A stretch of 64,000 bases of DNA. Origin: Gentiana macrophylla. Taxonomy: Eukaryota > Streptophyta > Magnoliopsida > Gentianales > Gentianaceae. The notes beneath the pieces are model-generated. The model had not been told where the DNA came from. It searched no databases and saw nothing but the letters and a program-made list of their open reading frames with translations. Every line of letters starts with the position of its first letter. Position 1 is the stretch's first letter. The position numbers and the translations under genes are program-made. Positions 44,129-56,065 of the stretch are shown here, in pieces. The stretch spans positions 85,173,599-85,237,598 of the forward strand of contig CM047806.1 in assembly GCA_026214975.1 (NCBI GenBank), given 5' to 3'.

Positions 44129-44136
44129 GCAGGAAC

Positions 44137-44825
44137 ATGCTTTGAACGAATCTCTGTTGACCAAAATATAGGTATCTTTGATCAAATGTTAAACTCACTT
44201 GTAGTTTTTTTCCTGATTATTTACAAAATTTTGTGTTGGTCTTTTGCTGATAATTTATAATAAAAGAAACTTTTTATCCATTGAAGAAAAAACTTGCATA
44301 CGAATAGTTTTTGTCTTGTCCTGAAGAGTTGTTAGTTTTCCTTTCCATGAATGCAGGATTGATCAAGGAAGAAGAAAAACGAACATGAGAGATGTAAATG
44401 AAAGGTAAAATATATACGCACATCATATATATCACTATAGTTTTCTAAACGATTACAAATTTTCATACCATTCAATTTACCTTATGCAGGACATATTAAT
44501 GCTACAAGGAATGGAAGTTATTGAGATTGGATGCTTGTTCTTTTTTAGGAGGAAGATAATTTTGTCTTTCCGAAGATAGTTATGTCTCTGAGTATTGAAA
44601 TTATTAAATAAGAGCATTAGAAAATCATTTTCTTTGTTCTTTTTTAAGTACAACTTATTATTGGATTGAATGTTTGAACAATTGTTCTTTGGTGTGTAGT
44701 TTTCACTTCCTTCGACTTCAACCTTCAATATTTTGAAATTTTTTATTTCGTTCTTTGTCTTTGTTCGTATGTTGATTACTACTATATATGAATGTCATGT
44801 AAGAATAATAGTATTCAATGGTATA
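44137..44825. other. CACTA-like interior with exon-like scraps
   Basis: A segment at about 44356-44404 lies between an AG and a GTAAAA, and the hAT MITE target sat beside a TTTTGCAG acceptor-like string (43783-43789). This pattern suggests remnants of a captured or degraded gene, but no protein family is recognised. Confidence 0.3.
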
Positions 44826-44987
44826 TTGATCAAATGTGACATAAATATGGTCAACAATTCAGTTAGTTCAAAATAGTGCATAAAAAATGATTTTAAATAT
44901 CTTTCCGACAAAAATATTAACCGACTTTTCTTACACATCTCTTGAACTAACTAAATCGTTGACCATATTTATGTCACATTTGATCAA
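44826..44987. mobile_element. Foldback MITE with 46-bp inverted repeats
   Basis: 44826-44871 (TTGATCAAATGTGACATAAA...) and 44942-44987 are reverse complements with about three mismatches, around a 70-bp centre. The superfamily is not assigned. Confidence 0.85.
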
Positions 44988-45049
44988 ATATATCTGGTAA
45001 AAATATCAAGTGTCACAAAATTGCCTTAAAAACAAATTTCACATTTTTA

Positions 45050-45486
45050 ATATGTGTCGTAAAATGTAATAAAACTATCAAATGGAACAAATGCTGTTAT
45101 ACAAACACGTGTCCCACTAAATGAAAGTGATGTCAAATTTGTCACATCAACATGAGACAATCAAAATAAGTGTCCTTAAATTGCCATAATTATATGTCCG
45201 CCACATTAATCAAGTGCCAGGAAAAATGTCATAAAAAATAACCGACATATTAGGAAAATGTCAGCAAAATGCCACAAATAAAACTTGCGTTGCTTTTTAT
45301 TATGTGCCATATAATTGCTGCAAAATCTTCCCGGCGGTACAACAAACTGCCGCAAAACATTGCCGACATCAATATTGATGACACTTAAATAACCGCCTTT
45401 TTATGTGTCGGGAATGCTTTTTACGGCGCTTATTTACTATTTAACGACATTTATATTGTGCCACAAAAAGCCAAAAATGTTGTAGT
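45050..45486 (-). repeat. CACTA-like right subterminal repeat zone
   Basis: Words such as TGTCATAAAAAATAACCGACAT, TGCCACA, GCCGACATC and GTGCCACAAAAAGCC recur up to the terminal TGTTGTAG. Confidence 0.7.
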
Positions 45487-46393
45487 ATGCCCCTGTTGCA
45501 AGATTGGAAGCAATAAGATTATCTTGGCATATGCAACTTATAAAGACTTCAAAGTATATTAGATGGATGTCAAAAGTGCATTTTTGAATGACATTCTTGA
45601 AGAGGAGGTCTATGTTCAGCAACCTCCTGGTTTTGAAGTTAAAGATCAAGAAGATAAAGTGTACAGACTCAATAAAGCACTTTATGGTTTGAAACAAGCA
45701 CCAAGAGCATGGTATGAGACCTTATCTCAATTCTTGGTGGACAATGGTTTTACCAAAGGTACCATTGACAAAACTCTTTTCAGAATCAATGAAGGAAACA
45801 ATACCCTGCTGGTACAGATTTATGTTGATGACATAATTTTTGGTTCTGAAAATGAATTGCTATGTGAGAAGTTTGCTAATCTCATGAAAAGTAAATTTCA
45901 AATGAGTATGATGGGAGAAATAAACTACTTTTTGGGATTGCAAGTCAAACAAATGAAAGATGGAATCTTCATTCATCAAACCAAGAACACCAAGGAGCTG
46001 CTGAAGAAGCTTGGTATGGAAAACAGCACCAAGGTATCAACTCCTATGAGTACCAACATAAGATTGGATGAAGACAAAGAAGGCAAAGATGTTGATCAGA
46101 CCTTATACAGAAGGATGATAGGCAAATCGATGTGTAAATTTGCCGCCAAAGAGACTGATATATCCTTTGTTGTAGGTGTTTGTGCAAGATTTCAATCAAA
46201 ACCTAAGGAAAGTCATTTAGCTTTGAGTAAAAGAATTCTCAAGTATCTAAAAGAGACTTTGGATGTAGGAATTTGGTATTCACAAGATGGAACCTTCAAG
46301 GTTATATCCTACTCAGATTCTGATTATGCTGGATGCAAGATTGATAGAAAAAGCACCACAGAAACACTGCGCTTAACGGTTAATGGGAAATAG
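45487..46393 (+). pseudogene. SIRE-like element D RT, 3' part
   Basis: Resumes after the CACTA-like insertion with PVARLEAIRL (one frameshift near 45560) and [20 protein letters not shown]. Then come [18 protein letters not shown], catalytic [24 protein letters not shown] and [20 protein letters not shown]. RNase H begins ([17 protein letters not shown]) but is broken by an abnormal stretch (about 46360-46395) ending in a stop. Confidence 0.92.
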
Positions 46394-46778
46394 GTGGTTT
46401 CTGGATTAGCAAGAAAAGCAATTCAATATCAACTTCCACCGCTTGAAAATTTGAATACATTCTTTCTTTGGAAGCTGCTGTGCACAAATACTATGGTTAA
46501 GACAACAGTTAAGGGATTATGGGATTGAAGAAAGAGAAATTCCTATAATGTGTGATAACACAAGTGCAATTGCAATCACAGAAAATCTTGTTTTGCACTC
46601 AAGAACCAAGCACATTGATGTGAGACATCATTTTATAAGAGATCATGTTGAGAAGAAGGATGTGGTGGTTCTTTACATCCCTACTGAAGATCAACTTGCT
46701 GATATTTTCACTAAACCATTGGATAGTGAAATATTTTCTAAACTGAGGACTGAACTTGGAAACATAAAATTTGACTAA
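46394..46778 (+). pseudogene. SIRE-like element D RNase H, 3' part
   Basis: The frameshifted block ISKKSNSISTSTA is followed by the frame at 46548-46778: CDNTSAIAITENLVLHSRTK, HIDVRHHFIRDHVEKKD and EDQLADIFTKPLD. The latter are the terminal copia RNase H motifs; the pol stop follows at about 46778. Confidence 0.9.
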
Positions 46779-47436
46779 TACATATTTGATCAGCAATGTA
46801 CTGGAATTCACCAAGGGGATTAGTCTTTGCTATGTTGGGTGAGCTCACTTAGCAGATTAGTCATTGGTATCAACAAGTCCATGTACTTATGTTTGGACAA
46901 TTGAGCAAATGAAGTTGCCAAGGGGATTGGTCTTTGTCATGTTAGGTGAGCTCACTTGACAGATCAGTCATTGGTATTAAACTTCATCTTGTATTATCAG
47001 TTGGACAAAACAAGGAAAATTGAAGATCAGCAGAATAACTTTATCAAAGAGGTCTTTGAGACATTATGTCGCAGATCTTGAGCCAAATCTATCGATGACA
47101 AGGTCTGCCAAGGAAAAGCGTTACAGTCAAACTTTACTAAAGTCAAAAAGCAAAATAGCGGGATATTTATCTTATCTTTATAACTGCGGTTACACGATCG
47201 AGCGGTTACAAATCTTTATGGATAAGTTATGGGCCATGTGTCAAGATCTCATTTACTCATATTTAATCGTGGTTAATGCTACAGTACACGATCTGACAGT
47301 TTCCAACCACTACTCTCTGTTATATATACAGACCTATACACAGAAGTTACTTTCAAACACTTAGATTGATTTTCTCTGTGTCTACACCGAGTGAACACAG
47401 ATTTGTAAGCTATCTTCTTCATCTTTTTCTTAAAAA
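46779..47436 (+). other. Pol-env spacer of SIRE-like element D with a duplicated motif
   Basis: Two copies of a ~65-base block (CCAAGGGGATT(A/G)GTCTTTG...GAGCTCACTT...CAGTCATTGGTAT) start near 46812 and 46919, period about 107. The rest (46985-47436) has no convincing ORF; the 114-codon frame at 47020-47364 has no domain. Confidence 0.6.
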
Positions 47437-50400
47437 ATGGCGGATAAGGATGATGTTCACATCGGAACAAGTCAAAGTGTGCGAGGCTTTGTAGTTGACG
47501 CTAACAAAACAGAATTAGCTATCAATATTGGTCGTAGAATCAAAAGATATGAAGGTTTGGAAAATGTGCTCAATATAAGATTGGAAAGAATATCATATAC
47601 AAATGTTGTTAGTTTCTGGAGAAACATTGTGATAAGAGACAATAGAGAGGAATTTACTACAATGGTGAATGGCCAGGAGATTGAAGTTTCCTCAGCTGAA
47701 GGAAGCTTTTGGTTTTGCACCAGTAATCGATGCTCCAACCAATCCTGAGGAAATGGGGTTGTGAAAGCTGGACTTTGTTGACAGAATAAAGACTAATGAT
47801 GCCATCAAATCAACACTAGGCATCAATGTGAAGTATATAGGGATGGAGTACAACCTGCTGAGCAAGATTATTGCAAAGAACATCTTAGCACTCAGTGGAA
47901 GCCTGGATACCTTATCAGGACCCAAAATAGAACTGTTAATGATCATATGCAGAAGCATGAAGTTTGATTGGTCTGGATTCTTTGTCCACTACATGAAGAA
48001 AGTGATAACAGAAGAAAGAGAAGGGACAAGGAAATCGAAGGCTTTACCTTTCAGATTGTTGGTTCAGGCCCTGCTGAATCATTTGAGGATTGCTGATATT
48101 GCACCTGAAAAGTTAAATAAATCCATATACAAGAAAAAGATTGACTATCTCATCCCTGGTTTGGATGATGATGAAGATGTGGATGCCGGGGCTACACAAA
48201 GTGATAATGATGGTGGAGATGATGATGCTGGTGGTGATCAGGTCAAGCAAACAGTTATACCTACTTCACCTAAGAAAGTTACTGAGAAGAGAAAGGCTAC
48301 TGACACAAGAAAGATTACAGAAATGTTAAAGCCTAGGAAGACAAGGAAGCAAACAGCAGAGACTGCTGAGTCTATTGAGGGTCCAATTGAAATTGAGGTT
48401 ACTAACCCTGCTGTAGTTGCAAAGAAGAAGTCTAATGCTGAAATTTTAAGAGAGCAACAAAAGGAAGATAGTAGAAAGAGGAAAGTTGCTGAAGTTGAAT
48501 CAGAGCAACTTTCTAAGAGAATGAAGGAAATTACCAAGAAAAAGAAACATGGCAAAGGGAAACAGTTAAGGATTCTGGAGGTTCAGAGAGAAAAAGAGGA
48601 AGAAGAGGCTATTGAGGCTGAGCCCCTAACAACTATTAAGCCTACTAGTAGAGGTTGCTGTTGAGCAACCTACTGAAGAAGCACATCAGACTGCTGAACC
48701 TGAGCCTGCTGTGGAAGTTGTTGAATCCTCCCCTATAAAGGCTGCTAAGCCTACTGAAGCTGCAGAAGTTGTTGTTGAGCAACTTCCTGAAGAACCACAA
48801 CAATCTACTGAGTCTGCACCTGCTATGGAAATTGAAAAGTTGGTACTAGACCCTGCAAGTTCTGCAATAGTTCAGGGGGAAAATCAAGTCATTGCTAACC
48901 CTGCTGATGAGCATGTCAGTCAGGGGGAACCAAGTATTGAACAGATGGAGGTGGTAGGGACTAATGTACAATCTGAGCAACCTACTGACCTAGAAGCATC
49001 AGTTGAATAAACTCTTAACTTACTTGTTGAGACCTTTGGAGGCCAGCAAGGTACTCAAACTGCTCCCAGAAGGCCAACCATGCCATTTGAAAGGAAGGAG
49101 AAGAAGAAGAAAGAAGGATATGTTGAACCTAAACTCCTACTAGTTGCAAACTACTTTCAATGAAAGTTTGGGTTTTATAAAAGACAAAAGCCAGCTGCAG
49201 AGCCAATGACAGATTTTGAGGAATGGGCTTTTGAGAAGTTGGGAGTGGAGAATTTACTTGATCTGGTTGATACCTCTTTGTTGGAAGCAAGATTGATGGA
49301 TCTTATTGATGAGCAAAAGAAAGAAGAGGGTATCAAATTCAGGGATCCAAGAGATGGATCAGATAGTGATGATTCTTCATCATCTGACTCTGATGATGGT
49401 CATCCCCTACATCAAGGAGAGACCAGTGGCACTGCATTGATAAATGAACCAGGAGTAGAGCAGTCTACTGATGCTGGGCAGTCCATTGAGTGGCAACAAA
49501 CTGAACAGATTGATGAAGATTTGGAAGATTTAACCATAGATGGTTTGGAAGCCTTGATAAATGATGGGATAAATCTTGGAGAAAATGGACTGGTTGGTAT
49601 GTCAAGTAATTTCTTTGCTGTAGAATCTACTGAACAACCTGAGGATCAGTAGACTGAAGATTTGGATGAAGAAAGGGTTACTGATCATAGTGAGCCTGAT
49701 ATCAGTTCTGAGGATTCAGCTCAATATCAAGACTGGATTGATACTCAAGACACTCTATCCAAAACTGCCAATATTCTACGAAGGATTGCTGATGTTAGGG
49801 AATTTCAAAGAGATAATATGGCTGAATTTCCTGCAATTCTTGTACAGAGAGTGCTGATCACTGAGGAACAAGCATTGGTAGCACAGAGATTGGATATGGT
49901 GATGGGATTTGAAGGATCACCATTGATTGTAGAGGAGGTTACTGATCATAGTGAGCCTGATATCAGTTCTGAGGATTCAGCTCAATATCAAGACTGGATT
50001 GATACTCAGGACACTCTATCCAAAACTGCCAATATTCTACGAAGGATTGCTGATGTTAGGGAATTTCAAAGAGATAATATGGCTGAATTTCCTGCAATTC
50101 TTGTACAGAGAGTGCTGATCACTGAGGAACAAGCATTGGTAGCACAGAGATTGGATATGGTGATGGGATTTGAAGGATCACCATTGATTGTAGAGGAGGT
50201 TCAGGCTGCTGAGGATCAGACAGCACCTGAACAAAGGTTGGAACTGGTGGTACATGTTGCTGAGGATCGACAAAGACTGGACACAAAGTTGGAACAGAGA
50301 AATGGGTTTGGAGGAAACCCCCGCTCTTTGTGGGAAGAATAGCTTTGTAGTAGAGCTCTCGCCAAGGAAATGTCATTGAAGGGAAAGATAGTCAGCAGAC

Positions 50401-51716
50401 TGTTGTTGTTGATGAGGATGAACAACTGCTGGACTATGATTACAGTGATGAGGAGTTTCAAGTGCCTGAGGAAGAACCTATAGATGCTGAACCTCAACAG
50501 GCATTTGTACCTATTTTTGAGGTACCAGCCTTAGATCCAATTCTAGAGGAATTCCAAGGACCTAACCCTGCTGGAAGGGATATGAGCTGGGCCATGGTTG
50601 TCAGCAGACAAAAGGCACAATATAATGTAGAGGAGCCTACTGATGAGTCTGCTGGACATATGGCTGGAGAAATGGCTGGTGGAGTACCAGCACAGATTAT
50701 GGATGAGTTGAGGGCTGTCAGAAATGACATTACAAGTTTAAGAACTCAACTTGGCAGGCAAGAGCAGAGGTTTGAAGACTTGATGAATTTAGTGGAGAAT
50801 AGAGGAAGAACTACTGAAATTGTTGCTTCCAATATTACTTCAACTCAGTATGCTCTTGCTGACCTTGCTCAAGATGTGAGAGGGATTAAACAAGGTAATA
50901 CACTGAAGGACAAGTTTCTGAAAGACCAATTTGAATCTATTCACCAGAAACTTGACAAGTTTGCTGATGCACCTAAGCCTCGCTGTGGTTGAGCCTCTTT
51001 GGAACACTTAACCTGCTTTGGATTGGATCCTAAGTTTCTCGAGAGGATCAATCTCACTGGAGCAAACAATGCAAGAAAGAATCACAGTTGACACTAGAAC
51101 AGAAATTATGGAGGGTCAACTGAACAATCTAGTGATCACACAGGAGATTGTTCATGGCCTGCTGTCCCATTTTGTTGATGATGTCAATAAGGGGGAAGAG
51201 AGCCAAACAGCAGTAGCAAAAGAGGCTGCTAGAATTTTTGCTTAGAAAAGATGGGAAGCTGACACCAATGCTTTCAGAGAACCTGCACCTGGCAGACTTC
51301 CACTTACTGATGATCTTCTCAGAGAATATAAGAAGCTTTACAACAACAAGAGAAGACCTTACCATGACAAGGGTTTCCATGAGGGACTAAATTCTTTTCT
51401 GGGACTTAAGTTTTGGGAAGCAAGGGTTAAATCTTTAAGATCTGCACATAGAGGTGGTAGAGGTGGAAGGAGTCTTCCTACCACATCAGCAAAGGAATCA
51501 CTGAATGAATTGAAAGAAGTATACATGCGTTTAGGCTTTAGAGTACATCAGATCAATCTTACTCTACCTGAGGCATGGAAATGGTGGAAAGAAGTGAATC
51601 CTCACATTGATTTCTCTCTTATTGAAAATGAATGGATGAGAGAAATTGTTAGAGAAAGAAGAGCATATCATGAGCAGCAAGAGAAGGAAAGAGAAGAAAG
51701 AGAAAGAAGACACTAG
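47437..51716 (+). pseudogene. SIRE-like element D env-like third ORF
   Basis: Begins with the ATG at 47437 (MADKDDVHIGTSQSVRGFVV). An N-terminal conserved part (YIGMEYNLLSKIIAKNIL; KIELLMIICRSMKFDWSGFF; LPFRLLVQALLNHLRIADIA) matches what I know as the plant transposon protein domain often found in SIRE-type third ORFs. A long acidic Glu/Lys/Pro-rich middle with a 261-bp tandem duplication follows, then a coiled-coil-like C-terminus ending in EREERERRH. It is broken at about 47748, 48664, 49010, 49652, 50342, 50992, 51245 and before 51510. No membrane anchor is evident, so an envelope function is unproven. Confidence 0.75.
49677..50198 (+). repeat. 261-bp in-frame tandem duplication in the env-like ORF
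   Basis: Copies at 49677-49937 and 49938-50198 are identical except for one base seen by eye (ACTCAAGAC versus ACTCAGGAC). Each encodes 87 residues starting VTDHSEPDISSEDSAQYQDW. Confidence 0.96.
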
Positions 51717-51870
51717 ATCAGCATACCTACACATGCATTTTATTTTTGCTGAATCTAGCTTGTAATACCTTTGAACAACTAATTATAATGAGAAATGACT
51801 ATATTTTTTTTTTCTGTTTTTGTTTTAAATCTTTTTGCTTTGCTCTAAGGAGGGTATTGGCATCATCACC

Positions 51871-51884
51871 AAAAAGGGGGAAAT
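51871..51884 (+). other. SIRE-like element D polypurine tract
   Basis: AAAAAGGGGGAAAT abuts the 3' LTR; identical to the minus-strand tract of element A. Confidence 0.9.
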
Positions 51885-53571
51885 TGTTGGACTTATTTTT
51901 AAGTTTTAGTGATGAGTGCCAGACTAGCCGTTATAGAGCAAAGGCAAAAAGATGTCTAGATCAAATGTATAGGCTTATTAGAGTTTGATCTTGTATAGGT
52001 TTGATCAAACAAGCACTGTAAAAGGTCACCTGACTTTCATCAACAGACCTGTCCATATCAGTAGGGTACCTGAGTCAGTAGACTAGTATAGGAACCTGCT
52101 GAAGACTGAAGGCTGAGGGCTCAAACTCAATTACTGAAGGCTAAGGGATCAAACTTAGTATTTAAATTCAAAGATATGAAATCAGAATTTAGGGAAGTCT
52201 GTGGTGACCTAAACTGATTACATATTCCTTGTGTACAAGGTATAAGTTCCACAAGTTAAGTGGTGATTGGAACTTAGTTATATTCAAAATGGTGTAATCT
52301 AACTTCACAATAAAAAGTTAGATATAAGACAAGTCAGCTGAAGTGTTTTTATAAACAAAACAAACTTGGAACAGCTGACTGATATGCATTTTAGTAGACT
52401 TACATTCATAGGAACCTGGTCATGTATATCTTGGATTATTCAAAGGTTACATTGGAGGATTACAAAGAAAGGGACAGCTAACAACCTCTGATTTTATCAA
52501 ACAAATCAATGGTTAAGATTAAATGGACTTTGGAAAGAAACAGAGCTTTATCCAATGGATACAAGTCAAAGGATGGACATACTGAAAACTGTCAAAAAGC
52601 ATTCTGACAGTGTCAGTACTATGAACAGTGAAAGAAAGCAAGTCAAGATGGGACAAATCTGAAACGGCTATGTTTGAATTTCAAACATAGGTCACAAGGA
52701 TTCTCACCTATAAATAGAGGACTCCTAATTTAGATACATGTGATGATTTTTGAGAGAAAAACAACTTATAATCTTGAGCTTCAGATTCTTACCAAGAATT
52801 CACCCTTTTGGCCCTACTAAGCATAAAGCTACTGATCCCGTAAAACTCTTCAAGTGTAATCTGCTATCAAGATACATCAAGTTTACACACTTGAAGACCT
52901 CAAGCTGCTGATCATATCATCCTGATCAAGCTGCTGAAAGCTGAATCACTTACTTGATTCAAACTTTCTTTTATAAGAAATCTCCTGAAGACATAGAAGC
53001 GTCTTTGGGTGTCAAGGACTGTTGTTTGTGGTGGAGCTGGTGAAGAGGAAATCCTACCCTTCAAGGACCAGTGGAAGACTTTGAAGCAGCAATCATACAT
53101 GTTCCAAATGTTCAGTTTGTGAAGCCATAGTAATTGGTGAAGGACAAGCAACTTAGGATTTTTGTAACTGCTACCTCAAGAATCTCTAGTGAATTACCTC
53201 CAACATCACAGGAGAAGAGTGGACTAACAGGATTACACCACCTGGAACCACTATAAAAATTGCCTACTTACTTTCTGCATTTAGTATATTTAACACATTA
53301 ACCTACTGAACTAGCAACTGAATCACACACGTACACTACTGAGTATCTAATACTTGGTATCATATTTTAACAACAAGTAATAAGGCTTAATTTAAATATA
53401 TTCATTGCAACAAATTCAAGAAAGTCAATAGTCCAGACTATCGAGTGTCGTGAGACATCGAGCTATCAAGCAGTGCTGCTGATTCCGAATTTGTTAACTC
53501 CAAAATTTTTAAGTGTTAAGTTTATTCACCTCCCCTCTAAACTTAACCAAAGCCTTTTCAAGGGACCAACA
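51885..53571 (+). repeat. SIRE-like element D, 3' LTR (1687 bp)
   Basis: Begins TGTTGGACTTATTTTTAAG and ends TTTTCAAGGGACCAACA. It shares blocks with the LTR at 57775-59551, including the TATA region and GGAGAAGAGTGGACTAACAGGATTACACCACC-like sequence (split here). It lies next to Tat-type gag at 53572. Confidence 0.92.
52708..52717 (+). promoter_or_regulatory. LTR TATA box (SIRE-like D)
   Basis: CTATAAATAG followed by AGGACTCC. Confidence 0.65.
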
Positions 53572-53589
53572 AAAACACTACCTACCTCC

Positions 53590-54496
53590 TCACCATCAGG
53601 CAGAGAAAGGAGGAGACGGTGATGTAATACCTGAAGAGGTTTAATGAAGAGTCCAGGTAGGTCAGAAATACGGAGAAGCATCTCCTAATCACCTCTTTCA
53701 TAGCAGGCCTACGAGAAGGTTGATTATATGATAAGTTAAACAGCCGACTTCCGAGATCTATGGAAGAGTGCACGGACCTGGCTTACAAGCACTGCCAGGG
53801 TGAAGAGGCCAACCGTTTAAAGAAGGAGGCGGAAAGCTCCAAGAAAGAGAAGTCAGAAGACAGACCTGATAGAAAACTCAAGACAGTATGAGATCGAGTT
53901 GCAGCACCGGTGTCAGACCGACTAGGAAAGAAAGGTGCTCTTCAGGAAAGGGATTTTATCCCTTTAAACAGATCACGTGAGTAGGTCCTCGCAATATGCA
54001 AAGAAAAGGCGCAGCACGAGTCCCGCCTCTCATGAGGGGTCCTCGTGAGAAAAGAGATCAGACCAAGTATTGCAAGTACCATGAAGATATTGGTCATGAT
54101 GCACAGCATTGTAGAGACTTGTAGAGAGATATCGATGCGGCTTTTATGGAAGGAAAACTGGACGAAGTCATAGACCATTCACAAAACACAGAACCCCGGG
54201 AGAGAAGAGAGTATAAGAGAAGGAACTTCGGTCATGATCGAGACCGACGGGATGACTACCGCCGTAGAAGAGATCAGACCTCGGGTCCTGACGGGCAAGT
54301 CGATAACCGCCTTATCTACACAATCAATATGATCTCGGGTGGCCCGAACACCGCGTCCCGACCCGAGGAAAGGAGCAATAGCAGGTCATCTACTCCCACC
54401 GACTCCAACAAAAGGCAAAGGCTTTTTGGAGAGGTAATTTACGGTCTGCGTGACCCCCTACCATTAGTCACTAATAACGAAGGGTTAGTTATTTAA
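53590..54496 (+). pseudogene. Tat-type gag, C-terminal part
   Basis: Shifting frames give ITSFIAGLREG, a region EECTDLAYKHCQGEEANRLK, the conserved KYCKYHEDIGHDAQHCRDL (a CCHC-like KYCxxHxxxGH block) and RDIDAAFMEGKLDEV. An Arg/Asp-rich tail (54146-54496) ends LIYTINMISGGPNTASRPEE. There are at least four stops. Confidence 0.82.
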
Positions 54497-54517
54497 GTAG
54501 TAATCAATAAGCATACG

Positions 54518-55000
54518 GTGAAGCGTATCTGTGTCGATACGGGTAGTGCAGTCAACGTATTATACTGCAATGTTTTTCAATCAATGAAGCTAAAGGATAT
54601 TGAGCTGACACCTGTCTCAGCTCCATTATTTGGGTTTGCAGGATCCCCGGTCCATCCCATGGGCATGATCAGACTGCTGACCACTTTTGGACAAGAACCA
54701 AGGGGCAGGACCTTTATGGTGGATTATGTTGTAGTCAAAGCACCCTCAGCCTATAATGTTATCATGGGACGACCTGCACTGATAGAGCTCCGAGTAGTAA
54801 TCTCCCCAGCTCATATAAGCATGATGTTTCCAACAGTACAGGGGTCAATGGAGGTCAAGGGTGACTTGGAAACAACTAGAGTCTGTTATACGTACCCACT
54901 CGTTAGCGTAAAAAATCTTGGTGCAAAGAGGTCTCTGTTGAGAAGATACTCCCGGAAGAGGAAGAAGGCTGGTCTTCAGAAGACAAGATCGAGACAGTAA
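54518..55000 (+). pseudogene. Tat-type aspartic protease
   Basis: A 160-codon frame with RICVDTGSAVNVLYCNVFQS (active-site DTGSA), FAGSPVHPMGMIRL, FMVDYVVVKAPSAYNVIMGR and PALIELRVVISPAH. These are the usual protease blocks of Tat elements. The start is the first ATG in the frame; the natural polyprotein would run through. Confidence 0.88.
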
Positions 55001-55029
55001 GGCTATGGGAAGATCATAAGGATTTAATT

Positions 55030-56065
55030 GTGAATGTGGGATCATGGATCCCAGAGCAACAAAAAGAAGAACTCATCAAAGTGTTGAGAGAGCTTAGAGA
55101 TGTGTTCGCATGGAGAACGGAAGACATGCTAGGTCTGTCAACCGAGCTGGCCCTACACAGACTCAATGTCGACCCGAGCAGGAAACCAGTTCGGCAAAAG
55201 AAGAGACATTTCGCAAATGAAAGAATGGAGGCAATTCAAAAAGAGGTAGAAAAATTGCTCCTGGCAAACATCATATAAGAGGTATTCTATCCGGACTAGT
55301 TAGCTAACCCAGTACTCATAAAGAAGCCAGATAGAAGTTGGTGGATATGCGTGGACTTCACCAACTTGAATAAAGCTTGTCCTAAGGACTGCTATCCCCT
55401 CCCTAAGATTGACAGTTTAGTTGATTCAACTATGGGTTTTGAGATATTTGCATTTCTAGATGCGTACAAGATGTTCCATCAAATAGCCATAGACCCTGTA
55501 GATGCAGAAATGACTGTATTTATAACAGAGTTGGGCACCTTCTGCTACGTCACCATGCCTTTCGGACTCAAGAATGCTGGAGCAACATACCAAAGAGCGG
55601 TAAACAAAACTTTTGATAAGCAAATTGGAATTGTAAGGAGGTTTACGTAGACGATCTCCTGATCAAGAGCATGTCTCTTGATCAGTACGTGCTGGACGTC
55701 GGGGAGGTATATTCAATGTGCTCAGACAGACTCAGATGAAACTCAACCCCAAAAAATGTATGTTTGTGGTCAGGTCGGGTAAATTCCTAGGGTATATGAT
55801 CTCCAAGGACGGCATCAAGGCCAGTCCAGACAAGATCGAGGCATTAAGGTCAATGCCATCCCTAAGGAAAGTCAAAGAAGTGCAAAGGCTGACAGGGCAT
55901 ACGGCTGCCCTGAACAGGTTCTTGTCAAGATCGGCACAGTATGCCTTACCATTCTTCAAAGTTCTAAGAAAGACAAGTCCTTTCCAGTGGAATGAGGACA
56001 ACCAGAAAGCATTTGAGGACCTCAAGGCTTACTTAGCCGAGCTGCCAACCTTGACCTCTCCTTAG
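55030..56065 (+). pseudogene. Tat-type reverse transcriptase
   Basis: Frames give VFAWRTEDMLGL, HRLNVDPSRKPVRQKKRHFA, KPDRSWWICVDFTNLNKACP, FLDAYKMFHQIAIDP, FCYVTMPFGLKNAGATYQRA, catalytic EVYVDDLLIKSM (frameshifted, near 55640), LNPKKCMFVVRSGKFLGYMI and VQRLTGHTAALNRFLSRSAQ. It is interrupted near 55276, 55300, 55650 and 56065. Confidence 0.9.

Larger units (their letters stand above)
30389..45486. mobile_element. CACTA-like DNA transposon, ~15.1 kb, non-autonomous
   Basis: It splits one RT codon series: DFDETY lies before 30389 and PVARLEAIRL after 45486 on the plus strand. The ends are imperfect inverted repeats; the left shows TACAACA and the right, reversed, shows CTACAACA, close to the CACTACAA start of CACTA elements. 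Flanking TA(C/T) fits a decayed 3-bp duplication. Both subterminal zones are dense in short words in both orientations (GACATTTTT, TGTGGC, TGCCGAC, TGTCATAAAAA), as in CACTA elements. No transposase was found. The interior holds tandem repeats, a composite copia and two MITEs. Confidence 0.78.

Noticed and set aside
47437..51716. Calling the SIRE third ORF a genuine envelope glycoprotein
   Set aside because: No signal peptide, transmembrane segment or cleavage site is visible; only position and composition match 'env-like'.
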